From contig ML213536.1 of assembly GCA_004369045.1 (NCBI GenBank), positions 1-33,194 of the forward strand: 33,194 nt of DNA, read 5' to 3'. This stretch comes from Heliocybe sulcata. Taxonomy: Eukaryota > Basidiomycota > Agaricomycetes > Gloeophyllales > Gloeophyllaceae. Positions 20,344-31,739 of the stretch are shown here, piece by piece (position 1 is the stretch's first letter; the number at the start of each line of letters is the position of its first letter). The notes below the pieces were generated by a model, which did no database searches, had not been told where the DNA came from, and worked only from the letters and a program-made list of their open reading frames with translations. The translations under genes and the position numbers were made by a program.

Positions 20344-21792
20344 TTACCGGCCCTTCACCGCTCGCTTCTTCACCTCGTCCTCCTTGCACGCGTGCAGCAT
20401 GATTTTATTTGGGTGTCCAGGAGTCATCCCCGAATGGCCCTTGGACCAGTCGTACGAGACAGCGTAGGCGAAGATGGAACCATTGCGGTTGAAAGTGGTT
20501 GCAGTAATGGGACCCGGAGAAGACTCGAATGCTACCAGGGTCAAAGAGCTTAGCGGAGGAATCCCTAAGTTAATAGATGAAACATACTCTTCAGCCTCGT
20601 TCGGGCGTCCTTGTCCCAAAAGTTGATGGTTCCGTCAGAGCCTGAACAATGGTTGTCAGTGGTGGTATTGGGAGGGAAAGGGATCCACTCACCGCATGTC
20701 GAGAATGTACCGTGAACGGGATGGAATGTGATGTCATTCACAGCATACACTAACGATTGGTCTTTGGAGTTCGGGGTGGCGTCTCGACGATGGCACTTGA
20801 ACGAGAAGTTGTTCCTTCAAATGGAGGTCAATTTGATTTCAGATGTATGCGCGATGAGACTCACGCTGCATCCTTGTCGTCAATGTATCTTTGTGAAGAA
20901 AGCAGCAGGTCAGTGATATTTCTACACATTACGCTCGGAGACGACGTACTGAATTGCCACACGACCCTCGACACTGCCTACCGCGAAACCGTTGTTTGAC
21001 GGGAAGCACGAGACAACCCTAGTCTGCCATTTCAATGGAGATTGCATCGTCTTGTGGGGAGTCATGGGGTTGTTGAGATTGAATATGCACAGGTGGCGCT
21101 CGGCTGTTCCAACGACCATCAACGGGTACGCAACGTCGAGACTGTAGCACCGCTCGGGTAGATTCACAGACCCGATGGGCTGTGAAGATCGTAAATCCCA
21201 GTACTGAGGCAAATATCCAATTAGTCTTATGGATTCCTACAGAGACCGTGGAATGACGCACCTTGACTGTCTTATCCCAGCTGCCGGTCACAAGGATGCC
21301 ACCTTGTGGCGTCTCTATCCACCTCACCGCCTTCACTGGTGCATCGTGTGCTGCAACCTGAGTTGTTTGACCAGTCTGCACGTCGAACATCCTGGCTGCA
21401 TTGTCTGCTCCTCCGGACAGTATTTTCGTTCCGTCCTGCGGGACATTTAGACGCCACGCGGAGGAAGAATAGCAACACGTACCTTATTCCAGCACACACC
21501 CAACACGGGACCCTGATGCGAATACATGGCCTTTCCTTGCGTCTGACCATTGGCTCCAACTTCATAAACGCGTACCTGCACGCGAGTCGCACGTCAACTT
21601 TAACCAGCCCAGGTCCGCCAACACACGTCAAGGTCTACTTACATTATTATCCCAGCTACCAACAGCCAGATAGTCTGCCTGAGGCGAGAACGACAAGGAA
21701 GAGATAGAGTCAGTCGGAGGTTCGGCGACTTCAATGTCCTTCTCCGCTGGAGCCGCGGGCGCTGTCGAGGCCGCCGTGTTGAAGAACGACAT
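20344..21792 (-). CDS. rae1: RAE1/Gle2 mRNA-export WD40 protein, eight exons, intact
   Basis: Exons are 21792-21643, 21575-21483, 21435-21262, 21203-20950, 20888-20865, 20814-20693, 20641-20588 and 20531-20344. All phases agree, giving 352 residues, close to the fission yeast and human proteins in length. The N-terminus ([20 protein letters not shown]) leads into a seven-bladed propeller: [85 protein letters not shown] and [16 protein letters not shown]. It ends with [19 protein letters not shown] and a basic tail. RAE1 docks on nucleoporins of the Nup98 type at the nuclear pore, supports poly(A)-RNA export and also acts in mitosis. Of the three copies in the window this is the most conserved, so it is taken as the ancestral functional gene. 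Confidence 0.94.
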
Positions 21793-24700
21793 GGCGGCAG
21801 TCCTGTAGTAGAAAAGTAGACGTCCAAGCTCGTACGAGATAGGCGGTTGAGTACCAGGCTCGCAAGAGTAGAGTGGTGGTTTAACGACAAGAACACGGCT
21901 GTGGCGGGTGTGGCCCTGGCCCCTTGTCGCAGAGACAAACCATCCGGCACGTGGTGTGACTGCCGCGCTGATGCCGTCACACTCGCACACTGTGGCGCGA
22001 AGTTCTTATGTTGTGACACTCAGACCACAGTCAGACCACAACTTTACTTCGATGATATTCTCTCAGTTGTGATACCCGGAGTAAGTTTGCCCTGCGATAT
22101 CATTTAGGTTTGACTGTATCCAGGTTCACGTCAATATTACGCCAATGGTCGAAAGGAAGTGTGCAGAATACGCGTGTAGGTACTCTTAAACTACAACCTC
22201 TCCTTGCATCCATCTGGAGATATTCGCAAAATCAGAGAATAATGAGCTTCGTGCCTCTACAAACACCAAGATGGAGCGACAAGGATCTGAGCATTATCAG
22301 ACCGGTTCGATGATGCGTAAGCAGTCTGAAAAAATGGTCGAGCGCAGCCGGGTGCAGCGGGCTCTTCCATGGGGCTGTATCCTGTGGCCTAGGCGTAGAA
22401 GGACATATCCGGACATAAAGAAACCTTGATGTGTCAAGAATTGCATGGTTCCTGTTGGACATACGAGCGGGAGCAATCGGCAACCCAGTTCCGATAGTGT
22501 CCGCCGCGACAGAGCGACATGTTCTTGCGACTTGATAGGCAGCAAGAAATGCAAGTGCTAGCAGGCTGAGGCATAAGCATGCAACCAAAATGACCGAGTA
22601 CGGGTATCAAGATACGGGATACAGTTGAACCACGTTATCTGGAAGTATGAGGCGCTTTTTATATGTGGAAATATCCGACAGGAATGCAAGTACTTAATCT
22701 TCGTCGCGCAGGATCGGCCCATAAGATTTCTCGGGAATTGCCTCGAATGAGGTAGCAAATTTGTTCGGTACATGGCTGCCGCAGGTAGTAGTCCATGTCA
22801 GGTGTCGCCGACGGCAATGGACGTGAAGGGTGATGTATCGAGAATGCTGGCGCCGAGAACGAAAGCACCATACAGCTCCTCGGCGTTTCCTTGAAGCCTT
22901 CCGCGTATAGAATAGGCGGGTGTCCATACGGCTACAGAAAGCACTGTGTAATGACTCTTACACAGATACGCTCCCAAGGTCCGAGACGGACCGAAACCAA
23001 CGTAGCCAAGATATCGAGGAGATTATTGTATCCTTTGGAAAGCATAACAATTATTCTGCTGACTGCTTCATGTAGATTTCGGCGCCGCATCGTGTACGGA
23101 GCTAGCAAGCACCAGGACAGTCGGACCACCGAGTACCGAAGTACAAGTTGATGATCACTGGATTCGGGGTCACCGGTCATCGGCCATTTGTAAACGGACA
23201 AGTCTAATCACATTTGATGCCTGATAGACCTACCAAGGCGGTTCTTACTTCTGCCAATCCTTCACTATGGTATGGCATTGACTACGTGCGCTCTGGCCTA
23301 CACGCAAGCTTCGGACCCGGAGACAGAATACCAGAGAGTCTGATGATGCAGCGTATTAGGATGCAACAGGGCGCGCATCCGCCATAGAAACAGGTCGAAT
23401 GAGCTCTATGGTAGATTGTGGCGGATTGGTCGATTGGTGGCAAGACGAAAGAAAATATTGAAGATGCTGTGCACAGGGGGCCGGCGGCCAGAAAACGCGC
23501 GATATCAACTCTGGAAAGCGCATCTGGACCCCGGAAGCATGTACCACCACCCCGAAAAGGGAAACTTGTGGCGTTACCTAGTTAGCCTCCGGGTTGACCA
23601 CAGCCTGTAACGCTCTACAACGCGGTCCTGCTGTACGTGATGTACCTGCAAATGTATATTGCTATAGTGGAAGATGATTTATGTGGTAAATACAGTACTC
23701 AGTAGCATACATTATGACGAGGTACCCATTATCCTATGTTCCACAGCCAGGGTATTGCTCACAATGGGACAACTGACGAGAATTGACCGTAATTCAGTGC
23801 CACTGGATTAATCTTCATCAGTAAATACTTAATTCTTACATTGCTCAGATGACGCGCCGCAACAGGGCCCTAGTACTTGGGCTCGATACCGGCTGCTCAG
23901 GGTAGTCAAGACATACCTCCTACATGGTGCCCAGAAGACCGCAGGTCATTCCACATTATCACAATGGAATTATGAAGCCAATAAAGCATATACAAATAGT
24001 ATATTTACTTGTGTCCATTCTGTAGTGCCCCTTAGGCTTTATCTTCAGCATGCAGAACTTCAAGATGTGATGGTTAAGGCCATCACACCGGATTCATGTT
24101 CATAACGGTCATTATTCCTATTTGTCTTATGTTTAATAACGGTCTCTAGTTGAGCTCATGGTCTATCGTACCGATAACGCATGGAACGCGAACTTGTACA
24201 GCGGCCGACGGCCGTAACTGCGCAACGGAGTGTACCTATCTCGATCTGCGTACCTTACAGTTAGGGGTAGGTAGATCTTCACTTATACCGTAGTTACTCG
24301 TATCGCGCTCCCCTTGTCGAATCAACGCCAGTATCGGACTACGCGCTCGCTCACTCACTCGTCCTTGAGCTTAGTTCTTGCGTGACGGCGCCTCGCCCGT
24401 TACACAAGAGCTCGGTTTAAAGGGACTCTGTTTATTTACCCGGGAGAGCAGACTACAGAAAAAGGAGCGAATATATGTATATATGTTTGGAATTTACTTT
24501 TGTATACTTGGTTCAAAGTGTGAAGAATTGGAAGGGCAAGCTGCACCCACCGAAGTTTGACACCCTGCGTATACGCGCGCCACCCGCGGCCTCCATCCAA
24601 ATCGGGACAGGTGGTGCACCTGTCCTTGACGGATATCTGATTTATTACCTTTAACATGGTCATTCTACAGCCGTAAAAAATGGACCACATATATTCTATT

Positions 24701-25986
24701 GATCATATAAGACTTATGAAAATTTGATGGGACTATCCATGGCGTGTGCAAGCCACAGCAGCAAAACGCGGGCAAATCGTGCAGGAAAGCGCAAATCAGG
24801 ACCCCGTAAAGTCGCTTGGGGGGCACCACCATGTAGTTGACGTCGCCGGAAATCTCCGCGCGTGCCCCTCGGCTGTGCAGGCTCCTCGTCGGAGTCAAAG
24901 TCGGCGTTTTCCGAGGCCCGCGGCTTCACCGTTATGATTGCACGACATCATCTAGGATTTCCTCGAAAGAGCGAAAAAGCTACTTGGGCTGGACCTTTCA
25001 AGCTATAGGGTCCTCCCAATTTGCTTGATGTGGGCGTTTGCACAGGGAGGGCGAGGTCGGCAATCAGCACTGATTTCGCCTTGCATGGGCCAATACCGGC
25101 GCTGACTTCTGCTACTTCTACGCCTCTACTCTATTCAAATTGCTAAACTGTTTCGCTAACGAGGTAGCCCTCAAAAAGGCACGACAAACACTACACGAAG
25201 CTTGGAGAAGGCAGGAGGATGTTCAAGACTGTCTTCCCTTCAATGTGACGGCGTAGACCACATTCCTCGACCTCGAATTCTGCCTACGGCTCTTCTGGTA
25301 CTACTTGCCAGTGCTACTTGACGCTCAAGGACCTTGACCGTGCATATGTTGCCTCTTTCATCATACGGTAAGCTTACGTGTCTCCGTAACACCGCGGGCA
25401 CCCCGAGCCGTCAAAATCGATCAGATTGCCGGTAGGGGACACTTTGTAGAATGGGCGATTGTATCGCTCGTCGACGCCTACGGGGCATCGGGATATGGCC
25501 GCCCATTCATATCGAGTTGGGTGGCGTATCGTCGCGACACTTCATTATCTTCATACTTCACGCGTTAACGTTCAGAATGCTAGAATCTCTTCTTGATGCT
25601 ACTTACGGTGGTACATGCATTGCTGCTTCTAGCTGCCCTCCTATCCGAGAAGACGCAGTGCGCATACCAGAGGCCTTATTTGACACCAGTCATACTCTCC
25701 ACAATGTGGATGCGGTGCGATCCATACCATGTCACCACTCGCCGGACAGCCCAGCCATCGCATCCGACTCGCGGCAACTAGCAAGGTCCTTGGTTGAAGG
25801 AATCATGTCCCTGGTTCTGACATGTGCTTTGCCGCCTGCGAACATCGTGGACTAGCTGGCTGCTACGCGCGACGTACATAAGAACCCGCCAGAGAATGCA
25901 GATACTCGTCCTCTCTCGACGCCCAGCGGAGACTGCGGAGGCTTTCTAACGCACAATATCTTCTACTAACCAGGACCCTTTTTATT
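21793..25986. other. About 4.2 kb without a convincing gene
   Basis: This region holds the promoters of RAE1 and laccase and otherwise only short, unconnected frames on both strands. Minus 22232-22588 has a hydrophobic run (LCLSLLALAFLAAYQVA), and minus 22659-22871 encodes a peptide containing MDYYLRQPCTEQICYLI. These could be exons of a decayed minus-strand membrane-protein gene, but no phase-consistent model was found. The plus frame 25451-25855 lacks coding character. No tRNA, tandem repeat or terminal repeat was seen. Confidence 0.45.
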
Positions 25987-28782
25987 ATGTCAGGATCTAA
26001 TGCGAAATGGGTGTTTTGGCTCCTTCTCATTATCGCACAATCCTATGCTCAAGAAGTTCTCGGGCCCATTGGAGATCTGTTTGTACATAACGAGGTAATC
26101 GCGCCTGATGGCTATAGCCGCTCGTATGTACTCCCAATATCATCTCGGATACGGTATTAATTTATGTCACAGGGCTGTCGTAGTCAATGGTCGGCACCCG
26201 GGGCCCCTCATCAAGGCCAATAAGGTATTGCATTTGATGCGTATTGCCTCGTCTTCGACTCATGTCGGGGCTGTGTAGGGAGACAGATTCCGGCTCAACG
26301 TGCACAACTCTCTCACCGACGATACCATGGAACGAGCGCTCACGGTTGTGGGTTATATTCGATGATTGCTCTCAACTTGCCGCATCGCTTATCCACCATT
26401 AGCACTGGCATGGGTTGTTCCAGCGAAAATCAAATTGGGCAGATGGAGTCGCAATGGTTACACAATGTCCAGTTGTTCCAGGTGGATCTTTCCTATACGA
26501 CTTTACCCCGGCAGGCCAGACTGGCACGTATTGGTACCACTCCCATTTCGGGACGCAGTACTGCGACGGATTGAGAGGTCCACTTGTCATATATGATCCT
26601 GATGATCCCTTCAAGCACATGTACGATGTCGATGATGGTACGTCGCTTTAACCCGTGTTCCAGCGCTGACTTACCGCTTGCTCGGACGTTCCAGAGAGCA
26701 CGGTTCTGACGATCTCGGACTGGTGCGTGGATCCGCTCGCTTCTGAGCTGACCTGAAGGCTGCATCTTAATCTTAACGTGCTCGTCCGACAGGCAACATC
26801 TGCCGAGTCCTCAATTGGCCGAGTTCCCGTGCGTCTTTTCATATCTGACATGATTCAGGTTCTTGACACATCGCACATAGGCTTACGATCGATTCGATAC
26901 TTCTCAATGGAAAGGGGCGCTACCCTGGCGGGCCTCTGACCGATCTGGCTGTCGTCTCGGTGGAACGGGGCAAGCGGCGAGTAGATGCACCAATCCCTAT
27001 CTGACGGCACGTCTGAGTGTTCCCAAATAGGTATCGCATGCGCCTGATATCGATGTCCTGCGATCCCAACTTCATCGTCTGGATTGACGGGCATAACATG
27101 ACTGTGATCGAAGCAGATGGCGAGCTCCACCGTCCCGTGACAGTTGGATCCATTCAGATATTCGCTGGTGAGTTTTCATCCGATCTGCCACTCGTCTGCA
27201 CTGCAAGTTGATGCATGTAACCTGCATAGGACAACGGTATTCATTCATCGTAAGACCTTCCCTTCTACTTATTCATCATCACTAAATCTCTTTCTCCCAG
27301 CTTGACGCGAATCAACCCATCGGAAACTACTGTAAGTGGTACAAGTGATCGTAATCTTCATGCTGAACGACTAAGTTTCTATACTTTCCCAGGGATATGG
27401 GCTCAGACAGGTCCAAGTGTCCCGAACCTTCCAGGTATACTTGATATCGGGGTTCCTGTGGCCATCCTAAGATACAAGGGAGCGAATGATTCCGAACCCG
27501 TGCCCACTGCATCCACGTTTACCAACTTGCTCAACGAGACACAGCTTCACGTATGGGTGTACTTGCTCACTCTCAGTTAGTGTGGTTGCTGATAACCATA
27601 CCACTGCAGCCGCTTGTTAATCCTGCTGCCGTGAGTAGCATGTTAAATATCATCCATATTACACTGATTCTCTGTCCAGCCGGGCAAGCCTTGCCACGGA
27701 TGCGCCGACGTCAATCTCAACCTCCCTAGCGAAATCGTACGTTATCGTGCTGACTTATCTTCTGCTCCCTAAAGTCGCTTCATCTGCAGTTTTTGCACCA
27801 AACTGCGCCTCCAATCGGCAACTGGAGTATGAACCACGTCATCTACGAACCACCCTCCGTTCCTGTCTTGCTGCAGATAATGAATGGCGTGCCTGTGCAG
27901 GGGCTGCTGCCTAGTGGAAGTGTCTACAGCCTGCCTCCCAATAAAGGTACGTTTTCCCGTCCTACCGTACTTTCCTGACATTGACGCTCCCGCTATGGTA
28001 CAGTTATCGAGGTGTCATTCCCAGTGGTTAATCTTGAGACATTGGCCGTACGTAGCAGGCTTCTTTTGGTTGGGATGTGATCGTTGACATCCGCGGCAGC
28101 ATCCTATCCACCTGCACGGCGTGAGTCTTCACAAGTCTCGCACCCTCACTGCCCGTCTCATCTTACATCTACCTCAGCATAGTTTTTCAGTAGTCCGCAG
28201 TGCTGGGACAGGGCCCCAAGGCTACAACTACGTTGTCCGTGTTCTATAATTTCCGGCCAAGTTGCTGATCTCATATGCCCCTTCTTGTATATGCGGCAGG
28301 ACCCTCCTCGTGAGCGACACGTCTGCAAAGCCTGAGTCACAGCTAACGCTTCGTAGGACGGGACGTCGTGTCTCTCGGAAACACGACAGCGGACAACGTC
28401 ACGATCCGCTTCGTCACCGACAACCCCGGGCCCTGGTTCCTGCACTGGTGCGTCCGCCCCTCTCCCTGAGTCTCCCAAGCGCGCGATGCTAACATCCTCC
28501 GTGTCCCAAGCCACATCGACTACCACCTCGCGGCGTAAGCTCTTTCCTGTCTCCACAACTTCACATGCGAGTATTAATTGCCGCTGCTCAGCGGGTTCGC
28601 AGTTGTCTTTGCCGAAGACGTGGCAGACGTCAAGAAGGACGAGTCCCCTGTTCCTCGTGCGTGGCCTCTCCGCCGCTCTCTATCTCAGTTAGCCTGACGT
28701 ATAACTGTTCGCAGTGGAGTGGAATGAGCTCTGTCCTGCCTACTACAGCTTCAACCGCACCCATCCCGGCATTGGACAGTGA
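25987..28782 (+). CDS. Laccase (multicopper oxidase), 22 exons, intact
   Basis: Exons: 25987-26123, 26173-26224, 26279-26347, 26403-26637, 26695-26722, 26793-26828, 26881-26976, 27031-27167, 27230-27249, 27301-27331, 27393-27550, 27610-27630, 27680-27736, 27790-27946, 28004-28047, 28100-28120, 28178-28231, 28300-28309, 28357-28447, 28511-28534, 28592-28656, 28715-28782. Phases agree throughout, giving 536 residues. Residues 1-21 are a signal peptide. Copper motifs are complete: HWHG (87-90), WYHSH (His132, His134), HPIHLHG (from 427) and [12 protein letters not shown] (His484-Cys485-His486). Phe in the axial T1 position is typical of high-potential laccases. WADG, QYCDG, GKRYRMRL and DGHNMTVIE also fit. 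The enzyme oxidises phenols with reduction of oxygen to water, outside the cell, in lignin breakdown or pigment formation. Odd points are a 10-nt exon 18, a GC-AG intron 7, and Tyr and Ala where relatives have Trp and Glu in the last motif. Confidence 0.92.
26977..27030 (+). other. GC-AG intron of the laccase gene
   Basis: Only a donor GCGAGT at 26977 paired with the acceptor AAATAG at 27030 restores the family sequence GKRYRMRL in frame. The nearby GTAGAT donor at 26981 would shift the frame. Compared with the usual GTGAGT, the second base is C. Confidence 0.7.
28300..28309 (+). other. 10-nt micro-exon of the laccase gene
   Basis: GACCCTCCTC lies between a CAG acceptor and a GTGAGC donor. 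Included, it gives [15 protein letters not shown], matching the laccase consensus around NPVRRDVV. Skipping it while keeping the exon 17 donor gives a different junction lacking this segment. The preceding donor (GTTGTC) is weak. Confidence 0.65.
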
Positions 28783-29144
28783 ACAGCGAGCCATCTTGAT
28801 TTAGACTAGACGTTCCAGTACGTATATGCCGTGGCAAGGACACTCATGACATTGATATTACCTATGATTATTGTATTCTAACAATGGACCGAATACAAGA
28901 CATTTTACGAGATGAGTGTCCTGCCCGAATTGTCCCGACTACAGCAGAAGACGTTGCCACTGCGTGAGTCGGAGGGCCATATGTAACACAGCTCAGCTTA
29001 GGACACGGACATAAATTTCACGACATAAAATTAGGTGGTATGAAGATTACTGCTATACAAGTCCATGGCATGCAAAAAATGGACGACCAATAAGCCGTGT
29101 ATAATACAAATTATCTCTCACAACAAATTCCATCCCCGCACGCA
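28783..29144. other. Convergent 3' intergenic region
   Basis: This contains the 3' ends of the laccase (+) and hydrolase (-) genes. It is AT-richer than the flanking exons, and no gene was seen. Confidence 0.5.
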
Positions 29145-30869
29145 TCACCCACAAAACGGATTCCACACCAACTCCCCAGGCTGGCCAACAGGCCTCTTCG
29201 GTTTCGCTACCGTCATACACTCCTCCCCTCCTCCATCTGCCTCCTCCTCCCTCCCCTCCACCCTCAAGCTCGGATGCCCGTCCCCATCCCCCTCATACCG
29301 CACCGCCCGCTTGATAACCCTATCCACCCGGCCGTTCAAAAAGTCCGTTGTGGCGTCTACCGCGAGTTCCAGCACCTTGTCCGCGCGCACGCGGAGGCCG
29401 GTCATCTTGTTGATGTACTCCGGGAGGATGAGGAAGACGTCGGAAAAGGAAGGATGCGTCGCTCCCGCTGCCGAGCGACAGGTCAGGTCAGTGGCACGAA
29501 GAGAAGAGGAAGACGGAGACGCACGGATGGTGAATACAGCCGGCTGCTCATGCTCGTCGTGCTCCCGCGCCGTCGTCCCCGCAATCTGCTCCGCGAAGAT
29601 CGCGTACTCCTTACCCACGGCAAACTCTTCGCTGTTGACGACAAGCAGAGGGTGCGGGATGTTGGCGCGCCAGGGGTCCAGGCGCTGCGTGGCGGGGTCG
29701 AAGACGACGACGGCGCGGAAGGGCATATGCTGCGAGGACGTCGCGAGCTGCAGAGGGAATCAGAAATGATCTGGAAATTCAGGGGTTACAGCACTTACGC
29801 CGACACTCCCTCCCAACGAATGCCCGACCATCACGGGCTTACTCGGATCGACATGCTCCCATCTCTTCCACTCAAAATCCGGTGCGTGCAAGCTCGTCCT
29901 CAACACATCCTCGCCCTTGCTCAACTTGTCCAATATCCCTAGCACCTCCTTTACCTCCGCACACCTTAGCTGGATCTGCACATGCCGGAGGGCGGTATCG
30001 TCTTTCGGCTGGCCATTCGCCCCAGCATCCGGCCACTCCAGATCGCTCCACTCCAGCCAATCAAGAACCTTGGTCGTCCCGTCGGCGGCGGTGATCTTCG
30101 AGGAGGGCGAGGTGCCATCGCGGTGCTCGATCGCGGCGACGACGTACCCGCGCGAGGCCATCTCCCCGCAGAAGGCGGAGTACATGAGGCGCGAGCAGCC
30201 CGCGCCGTGGCTGAAGATCATGACGGGCCATTTCTTGCCGGAGGAGTCGTTGGGGATGAGGAGGGGCGCTTCTTTATTGGCGGGGAAGGTCGTGCCGGAG
30301 ACGGCTGCTGCTGCCGCGGGATCTGCGCGAACATGTCAGCAACGGCGAATCAGGTGAGAGGAACAAAACTGACAGGCTACGACGCGGTACCAGAAGTTGG
30401 GGGTGCGTTTGGCCATCTTCAAGAAACCGTCAATAGTTTGGCGCAGACTGAGGCGCGACATTACCATGGGTGGCTTTTACTCAACAATCACATCTACATA
30501 CCTGGGGAACCAGGCCGTCGGTGTTGGCTTTGCTGGCTTTTCGCAGGGGTAGAAGAGGGAGAACAAGACGGTGTCCATGACGAGTCCGACATTGCCAGAG
30601 CCGGGGAGAGACTTGTGCTTGAAGTTGCCGAAGGTCTGACGGGGGAGGGGGACCTCGATGTCGCAGACGCCGACGGCGTGCGGGCCGCTGTATTCTGGGA
30701 GAGTGCGGGAGAGGAGAGCGCCGAACGGGGACTTGCGGGGGACCTGGTGGAGGCGCGGGGATTCCGGGTCCTGCTCCTTGAGAAACGTAGATTTAGTGGA
30801 TTGCACTTTCGCCATCGAGTCGCTGTGAGGAGGGTCTATGGGAGTAGCCCGCGAGCGAAAGCAGCTCAT
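29145..30869 (-). CDS. PAF-acetylhydrolase-like serine hydrolase, four exons
   Basis: Exons are 30869-30502, 30447-30374, 30322-29799 and 29747-29145, giving 522 residues with consistent phases. The family signature is clear: EYSGPHAVGVCDIEVPLP, DTVLFSLFYPC, WPVMIFSHGAGCSR, YVVAAIEHRDGTSP, the nucleophile elbow GHSLGG (Ser316, codon 29819-29817), and VVVFDPATQRLDPW with the expected Asp. Related enzymes hydrolyse short or oxidised acyl groups of platelet-activating factor and phospholipids; the true fungal substrate is unknown. No signal peptide is visible, so an intracellular place is likely. I chose ATG 30869 because its context (AAACATGAG) is better than that of ATG 30815; ATG 30911 is also in frame. 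The Ser/Glu/Gly-rich stretch near the C-terminus may be a disordered loop. Confidence 0.85.
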
Positions 30870-31636
30870 GTTTATTGGTGTGCTTGGGAGCTCAGGAGCA
30901 TCACAGGGCATGACGTACCTCGGCGTATGGCGATGAGTCCACGTGGTCCAGCTTCATTAACGGTGGCGGTGCTCGCGAACGCATCCTTGCAGTACGGAGG
31001 CAAGTCCAGGTTGAGGCAAATGCAGGTTGAAGCACTTGCAGCCTTAGTAGCACAAATACCTATGTATATCGTATAAGCAGGGTATCTCGGAGCGACATAC
31101 GGATGCATCATGCCAACCTGTCAGAAGCGGCTCTCGCAAACGTCATGGCACTTGCCCTTGCTCATCAAGCCTCACGTTCTGTCCAAGGCCAGAATACGAT
31201 GGGCGAGACGGTATCTTGCTCGACGTAGCGTCAAAACCACAGCGATAACCGAGAACTTTTGACTTAAAGAGATATCCGACGAATCTATTGCTTTCCAGAA
31301 GTAGTCATGAGACCCCGGACCGTTCATTGACAAGAAACGCTTACGGTCAAGGGTTCTGTTTTCCTGAGAATAAGTTGGAGGAAGACAGTACTCTCCGGAA
31401 GCGTACGAGAGCTTAGCACAAGAGTCGTTGCAGGTCGAAGCCGGTATGGAACGAGGCAACAAGTACCAGTACTTAGACTAGCAAGGGACGGTCGCGACGG
31501 AGCAAGGGGGAAAGCAATGGGCTGGGAGCAAATACTTAAGGTCTTATATTTGTACACGCAGCACAAGCGAGCCTGCGAGCGGTGATGCGTGGGAGTGCTT
31601 GCTACGCAGTGAGCTTAGTCAGCCGGTTTCGCCGTG
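30870..31636. other. Region between the hydrolase gene and the retroelement ORF
   Basis: It should contain the hydrolase promoter (minus) and, to the right, the 5' end of the retroelement. A TATA-like TTATATTT near 31547-31554 lies about 190 nt before the gag-like ATG. Minus frames at 31172-31462 and 31324-31566 are open but featureless. No long terminal repeat can be defined because the other end of the element is outside the window. Confidence 0.45.
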
Positions 31637-31660
31637 AAGACGCGTACGCGTACGCGTCTT
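31637..31660. repeat. Perfect 24-bp palindrome containing three ACGCGT boxes
   Basis: The sequence AAG plus three tandem ACGCGT units plus CTT is its own reverse complement over 24 bp. ACGCGT is the MluI cell-cycle box bound by MBF-type factors in yeasts. The palindrome lies 80 bp upstream of the gag-like ATG and downstream of the TATA-like element. Confidence 0.8.
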
Positions 31661-31739
31661 GCTGGCTCCTCGTCTTTGCGTCCTCGTCGCTATCATTTTT
31701 TCTGGTGTAAGCTACGCGGCAATAATCTCTATTGCAACT

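Noticed and set aside
22300-22320. GGTTCGAT resembling a tRNA B box
   Set aside because: No matching A box or cloverleaf stems at the right distance; no tRNA supported anywhere in the window.
25451-25855. 134-codon plus ORF upstream of laccase
   Set aside because: No signal, domain or codon bias; it lies where the laccase promoter is expected.
29097-31076. Long plus-strand ORFs of 281 and 364 codons
   Set aside because: They lie opposite the PAF-acetylhydrolase exons, have Arg/Glu/Gly-rich shadow composition, and run across its introns.
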